Below, piece after piece: positions 59,001 through 64,000 of a stretch of 64,000 nucleotides of DNA (its first letter is position 1; each line of letters opens with the position of its first letter). The stretch is from Hermetia illucens. Lineage: Eukaryota; Arthropoda; Insecta; Diptera; Stratiomyidae. A program made the translations under genes and the position numbers. The notes beneath the pieces were generated by a model that saw only the letters and a list, made by a program, of their open reading frames with translations, was not told the origin of the DNA and did not search any database. Location of the stretch: assembly GCF_905115235.1 (NCBI RefSeq), contig NC_051855.1, positions 13,754,388 through 13,818,387 on the forward strand, written 5' to 3'.

Positions 59001-62000
59001 ATCTGGTTGCGGTAGGAACAATATGCTGGAATCAGCATTAGGATTAACTAATCTTTCCAAGTTTATGGATTGATTGGTTTGATCACAAAAACTAAAAAAA
59101 TGTTACACATTAGAACCTAGAACAGATTTTCTTTTAAAACAATTCTCACCCATTATCTGTTATCTTTTCATTTGAACAGGCCGTAACATACTGTTTATCG
59201 GCTGTATAACAACGTGGATATATAGAATCTGATTCATATCCAATCTCATCAAAAACGCCATAACGATATTTAATCCATTCCTTCAGTAACTCTTTCGAAG
59301 CACTAGGCCTATAGAAACTGTTAAAACTAGCGAAAATTTGATCCCCACGTTCTCCACATTTGCCGCTCTGTTGTGTCCAAATTTGATCACCAAATAATAG
59401 ATGATCCTGTGTTATTGAAATGTCACTAGGATTACCTCGTGATCGATCAATACTGGTATTTGCAGGTAAGCAATAATCGGGCCACGTATGTGGGAGAATA
59501 ATTGAAAAATTACTAAAATAAACCGTGCGGTCAAGAGCGGTAAGTAGATGGCGTGATGTGGCGCTCAATGTTATCTGGAATTAAAAAAGTAGGAAAAATC
59601 CGTTTATATTTATTTAGATAAATACGTTGATTCTAAGTCACCACACTCAGAAAGATAGAATAGCGAAAACATGAATAATACGAGAAAATTTCCGAGGAAA
59701 TATTCTTTAAAAGAAGAATAATAATAATGGCGATAACAACATGATTTTACTGGATAATGGAAATGAATTTCAAAACCAAGAGCTGGCTGCCTAGACTTTC
59801 TTTTAAAGAATCAGAATGTGACCTGCTGTAAGAGATAACTACCATGTTTCCAATATCTAGATAATTTTATTAAGGGTCTATGGTAATCACTGGTTAGCTA
59901 CTAGCACTCCAACTTATTAAGACAATTTGAGAACTCCACATAAATGGTTGGACTTTACCGCAAATGATTGACTTAAGCTATGGAGGAATTGTATTAGATA
60001 AAAGAAAGAAATAGATTAAAGACGAAAAAGTGGAGATAAATCCCTTAGCACGAATCACAAGCAACGCTTTTCATTGCCAGATTAAAAACGGTAGAATCAG
60101 ATAAGCTCTTACACTCAGAAATCTTTTCAGCACTAAATTCAAATTCAGTTAAATAAACTAAATAGAGCACAGAGCGATTACTTACGATACTTTGAAGGTA
60201 GAGGAAGCTCCATGAATGAATCCATGTTTAAATAGCTTACAGTTTAATCTATACTAATCCGCATTTACCTGTACGTTACGCCCTGATGTAAAAAATGATG
60301 GATTTTTCTCTAATTTTGGCTATTAAGTAGGGTAAAAGAAAGATAATACAAATTTCGATATTATTACCCATGCATTGGAAATAATTTAGGGAAAACAACA
60401 TATTTTCTGAATGACTTAGGAAGTCTCATCAAGCGCTGCATTTCTATTCAGGTCCGGGTTTTTTTTTTAAAGTCAGCTTAACGTCTGAAGGCTTTTTTTC
60501 GATGAATGTAACAGTTTCCCGGTAAAATCTTTCTATTCTACATGTTATCACTAGAAGTCGGATATGTGGGGTAGAATTAAAATACCTACTTTTCCTAAAA
60601 GCATCCTTTTTAAAGTAGGAGCCCTCTGCAGTCCACCACTCACCCCTTACGAATAGAATCTTTTATAGTGCAATCCTCTTGCATAATAGCAGTGCCTCTG
60701 AGATGAGATTTCTACTTAGGATGAAGCAAGTGTACTAGCACAGAGTACAGGGAATGAAAGGTGCCCACGTTTTGTGAGGGATGATTAACATAGTACTTTA
60801 ATGAATTTTAGATCAAGTAGAATTGTTTTTGGTTTTCCTATTTGCACATTGATGCTCTAAAAAATCACTACCTACTAGCTAAACAAAAGAAATTATTTAA
60901 TGGGAAGACACCTCATTCTGTTTACATATTTTAGCCAAAGGGTTCAGAGATTGTTCTATCTCAAATTTGTATCATTAGTTTTTTCGAGACAAATTATCAT
61001 TAAAACCCAGTATTGGATGATTTCACATCAAAACTAACAAGGAATGAAAAATTCGACGTTCGTAGCAGCTCTAATATGACTTATAATCCCAAATGAGACC
61101 TCAAAGTATGAACGCAGTCAGTGACTCTCCACAAAACAATGGCAATTGCAAACTGTATTCAAATTCGGCATGGGTTTAGATACAAAGACGCTCTTCGTAA
61201 GCTCTAAGATGATTGTTGTATTTTTTTTTATTATTGCCCAAATAGCCTTAACCTATGTTCAAACAATGTATCTCTTATTCTATGGAAGTATTCCTACTAC
61301 TACTATAAAAGTGTGAGAAATTTAGATGGAAGGTAAACCATCTCCACCAAGCAACAACAATAACGACTAAATAAATGAACAATCTAATGACTTGAAGGCT
61401 TCACCAAGCATCCAAATACGATCCATGTAGCATTATCGTACTCATAGGCATTCAATTGAAGCTTTAGCATATGAATAAAAAGAAGATACTTGATCTGATG
61501 ATCACGATGATGGAGACGTGCTCTTCATTACCATTCGATGGTGGGTTTTAGGTGCTAAAAAAACCAAGAAATTAAATACAATAACCGTTTGAATCTTCTG
61601 CGCTTGCATGATTCCCAGCACCTTTTTCAAATGCTGTACTTACATCTTCTACTTGATTTCATGGCAAAAAACATGAAAGAAAATGAATGAGTTGTGTGAG
61701 AAAATCGATGGGAATTGTTTTTTTTTTTTCAATTCCTCTGTACATTGCACTTGTGGAGAATTTGAAGATACCTTTTTGGTTAATATAGATGACCAAAATT
61801 TGAAATTAAAATTAGAATTTTTATTCCGTACAATTGAAACTCTTTCAAATATGTATATTTAGATTGGTCGCACATTAGCTCGAAACGAAAATCAAATTAA
61901 AGAAGGGGTGAACTATCTAAGTCGTAAAACTTTTATTAACTGACTTTGTAAGCCATTTTTTTTTAAACCAGGTTGCCACTGGACTAGCAATACAAAGTTA

Positions 62001-63473
62001 AATAAGATACAGGATCAATGAAGCATAAACCACTCGTATCTCGATTTTTCATCGATAAAACAGTTTTGGGACAAGTTCCAATTATGTATTGTCAGATAAC
62101 AATATGTTGTTCGCAATAATACTACATACATTTTTTATAGTAACATAAAAAGACAATTGAATTGAAAAATATTAAGGGGACTTTTCACAATTAGCATTTT
62201 TTTTTTTTTGATTTTTTTTTTAATTTACTGATTTAGTAAAATATAGACTCAAAAAAACCCTCTCAAATCCCCACGAAATTTTTCAACGAAATACGGACTA
62301 GCTTGTCTAAAAATGACATCGAGATAGATGACTCCAGCAGAGAATATACCTTCAAGAGCCGGTAAACAACCCTACCAAAGGAATAAGAGAGGATGAGGTG
62401 GTGGTGGATATGAAGAAGAAAGTAGAAGGATTCCCCTTTTTAATCCATTTGAAGAATTATAGCGGTCTTCCCCCTTCAAAAAGGCATGGCACTTTTAGGT
62501 GCGTCTTTGCTTAGCTTCATGTCTAAACTATTTTTATGTCAAAACAGTTGGATTTAACTTTGAACCCCAATCCCACAAGAGTAAAGGAGAGAATGAAAGA
62601 AAACGCGGGAGATCCACCCTTTCAAGCCCCGTAGGAAAATCGCCCCCTAAATGGATATATAAGATTTGCAAATTCGCGCTGCTCGGAGAAATTAGCTTTC
62701 CGAGGGTATGCGTAGGTCCACTGATTGTAAATCGCTCGAAATCACCGATAGCCAAAACAATCTAATTATTGTTAGGAGGTGCTGTTCCTAGCCATATATA
62801 TTACTGTGACCATCTTTTACTAACCATGGTTCATAAGTTGATTTTTATTTTATTTTCCTCTTGAATTTGGAAGCAATAAAAATAAATAAAAAGGAGATAC
62901 GATACATAGTGAAAAGTCGAGAGCATATATTTGATAATGGATTTGACCGAGGGTGGTCAAAGATTTAAAGAGCGGTTTTTGTAAGAATATTATTTAGTAG
63001 AATTTTAATGTATACCCTTTTTACTAGCGCCAATTAGACTGTATCTTTGCCAAAACTAATAACTTACAGTGTGTTTATTGACATTATAAAAGAAGAAGTG
63101 AAGAAGAGTTGTACGAAAGAATGAAAATAACTTTGTTTTGATCCTAATATGTTAAGGAAGTAAAAAAGTCAAAGGTATGCAAATTCCAATAGAAATAGAA
63201 TTTATTGCAAGTGAGTGGGATGACTTATATTTTTCAAAACGGATACATCTACTTAGTCAAGATACATTTCTGTGTAGTACTAACCTCCAGCATTTTGAGA
63301 ACTTCCGAACAATTATTTGGTGGTACATTTTCGTCAATTTCAATAGTAATTTCTTCATACGCGGACGCCTCCACGAATGATCTTATATCAATAAATATAT
63401 TAGCTAGAAGTATCCCGGTAACAATTTTGCTTATACCACAAAATGAAATGGTATTCATCGATTTCATCTTCAT
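56043..63473 (-). CDS. CLCA-family protein (calcium-activated chloride channel regulator-like), catalytically degenerate
   Basis: Cell-surface CLCA relative. Three exons: 63473-63285, 59574-59150 and 59091-56043, with phases 0 and 2 matching, giving about 1,220 residues. Exon 1 gives a signal peptide and the N-terminal strand YEEITIEIDENVPP. Exon 2 has the family block DRTVYFSNFSIILPHTWP. The CLCA metalloprotease site normally reads HEWAHLRWGVFDEY; here it is KEWIKYRYGVFDEI, so both zinc-binding His are replaced. Exon 3 holds the Cys-rich region, a VWA domain whose MIDAS DxSxS reads DETQN, and the beta-rich segment with GDGVYSRYFST. An FN3 domain with VRLTWTAPDMGGHSVVKYEV follows, then a membrane helix (AIAVGIFLISIIIVLYLVY) before KRRRK. 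A cytoplasmic tail of about 240 residues has a proline-rich PPIPPLPL. The start is the first ATG in the open frame. Confidence 0.92.
59575..63284. other. First intron of the CLCA-like gene
   Basis: 3.7-kb AT-rich intron from donor GAG|GTTAGT (63285/63284) to acceptor TTCCAG|ATA (59574). It contains poly-T runs and no recognisable transposase or exon. A GC-richer patch at 62560-62760 has an open frame on both strands but no domain. Confidence 0.7.
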
Positions 63474-64000
63474 TATACGTAAACAAACCACTCTTATTCG
63501 ACAAAAAACTCAAAATATCTTCAATCAATAAAATCTTCTAGCCGCAAACGGTTGCTATAGCATCAAATTAACAAAAATTGAAACCAGTCTTTTTATAAGC
63601 ATTTATTTACCCTTTAGTAATGACAAGTTCTAGCACCGAAAGTTAATTACTCTATAAATGAATGAATAGATAAACATCCATATCCAAGCGTGCTGTAATC
63701 GCATGGTTGAATGAATTTTAAACTTCCGGTGTGTTGACAATATAGTTGCAGCCCGGCTAACAACAATATAGCCTGACTACCGGAGAGGGAACCTTTGTTT
63801 TTATAGACTTTTTTTTATATTCACTGGCAAGAGAAAAAAATTCTCACCGAACCGAAAAACTACTGCTCTCGCTACGTACACTCTATACTGAAAAAAGATT
63901 GCCCGCGGTCGCATCGAAAAATTAGAGTTTCACTGCAAGCGCACTAACCATGCACTGGGTTTCAGAAGGTTTGAATCCGCATAGGTAGCATATGTGTACC
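63474..64000. other. CLCA-like gene 5' flank
   Basis: On the minus strand CTATAAAAAC (TATA at 63805-63798) lies about 325 bases before the ATG and is a candidate promoter. Nothing else is recognised to the window edge. Confidence 0.35.

Noticed and set aside
60181-60240. ATG plus strong donor on the minus strand as a CLCA exon
   Set aside because: It ends in phase 1, but the next CLCA exon (59574) needs phase 0. The exon at 63473-63285 fits phase and supplies the signal peptide and conserved N-terminus.
1-64000. tRNA genes, rRNA genes, CRISPR arrays, phage or bacterial operons
   Set aside because: No A/B-box plus cloverleaf pattern, no rRNA-like conserved block and no spaced identical repeats were seen. 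The genes are clearly spliced eukaryotic genes.

Overview
The window looks like nuclear DNA of an insect, most likely a fly. The evidence is interrupted genes with GT-AG introns, AT-rich sequence full of transposon remains, and insect-specific families: a Tweedle cuticle gene, a proctolin precursor and a Dscam2-type receptor. I cannot name the species. There is no CRISPR array, rRNA, tRNA or bacterial operon. All gene models were read by eye from open frames, splice sites and phase matching.

Layout, left to right. (1) About 1-15.3 kb, + strand: the 3' two thirds of a Dscam2-type gene, from Ig3 to the C-terminus. It has two alternative-looking Ig7 exons and an in-frame TGA in the Ig6 exon. (2) 16.4-18 kb: remains of a LINE. 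(3) 18.4-19.9 kb, - strand: a complete two-exon proctolin neuropeptide precursor. (4) 20-22 kb: LINE remains, a perfect 35-bp-arm hairpin and a hammerhead-ribozyme-like motif. (5) 22.9-23.75 kb, - strand: the 3' exon of an unrecognised secreted basic protein; its presumed first intron holds inverted arrays of 21-bp units and an RTE fragment. (6) 29.4-30.8 kb, + strand: a four-exon Tweedle (DUF243) cuticle gene with a TATA promoter. (7) 31.3-33.7 kb: a broken Ty3/Gypsy-type LTR element bounded by short direct repeats. (8) 34-47 kb: mostly gene-poor, with an orphan promoter plus mini-exon, a possible alternative first exon, a TIR element holding a second hammerhead-like motif, a dead hAT transposase, a 234-bp palindrome and a LINE fragment. 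(9) 47.3-54.65 kb, + strand: a nine-exon P5B ATPase (ATP13A2/3 type). (10) 54.7-55.8 kb: LINE and pseudogene debris. (11) 56-63.5 kb, - strand: a three-exon CLCA-family gene whose metalloprotease and MIDAS motifs are both degenerate.

The host genes do not form a pathway. They are unrelated, separately promoted genes: a neuronal adhesion receptor, a neuropeptide, a cuticle protein, an endolysosomal P5B pump and a cell-surface CLCA-like protein. ATP13A and CLCA converge tail to tail, with polyadenylation signals near 54.65 and 55.98 kb.

Points most worth a second look: the in-frame UGA in Dscam Ig6, the inverted repeat between the alternative Ig7 exons, the two hammerhead-like RNAs, the CLCA protein that has lost its catalytic and metal motifs, and a phase-compatible distant first exon for the ATPase.
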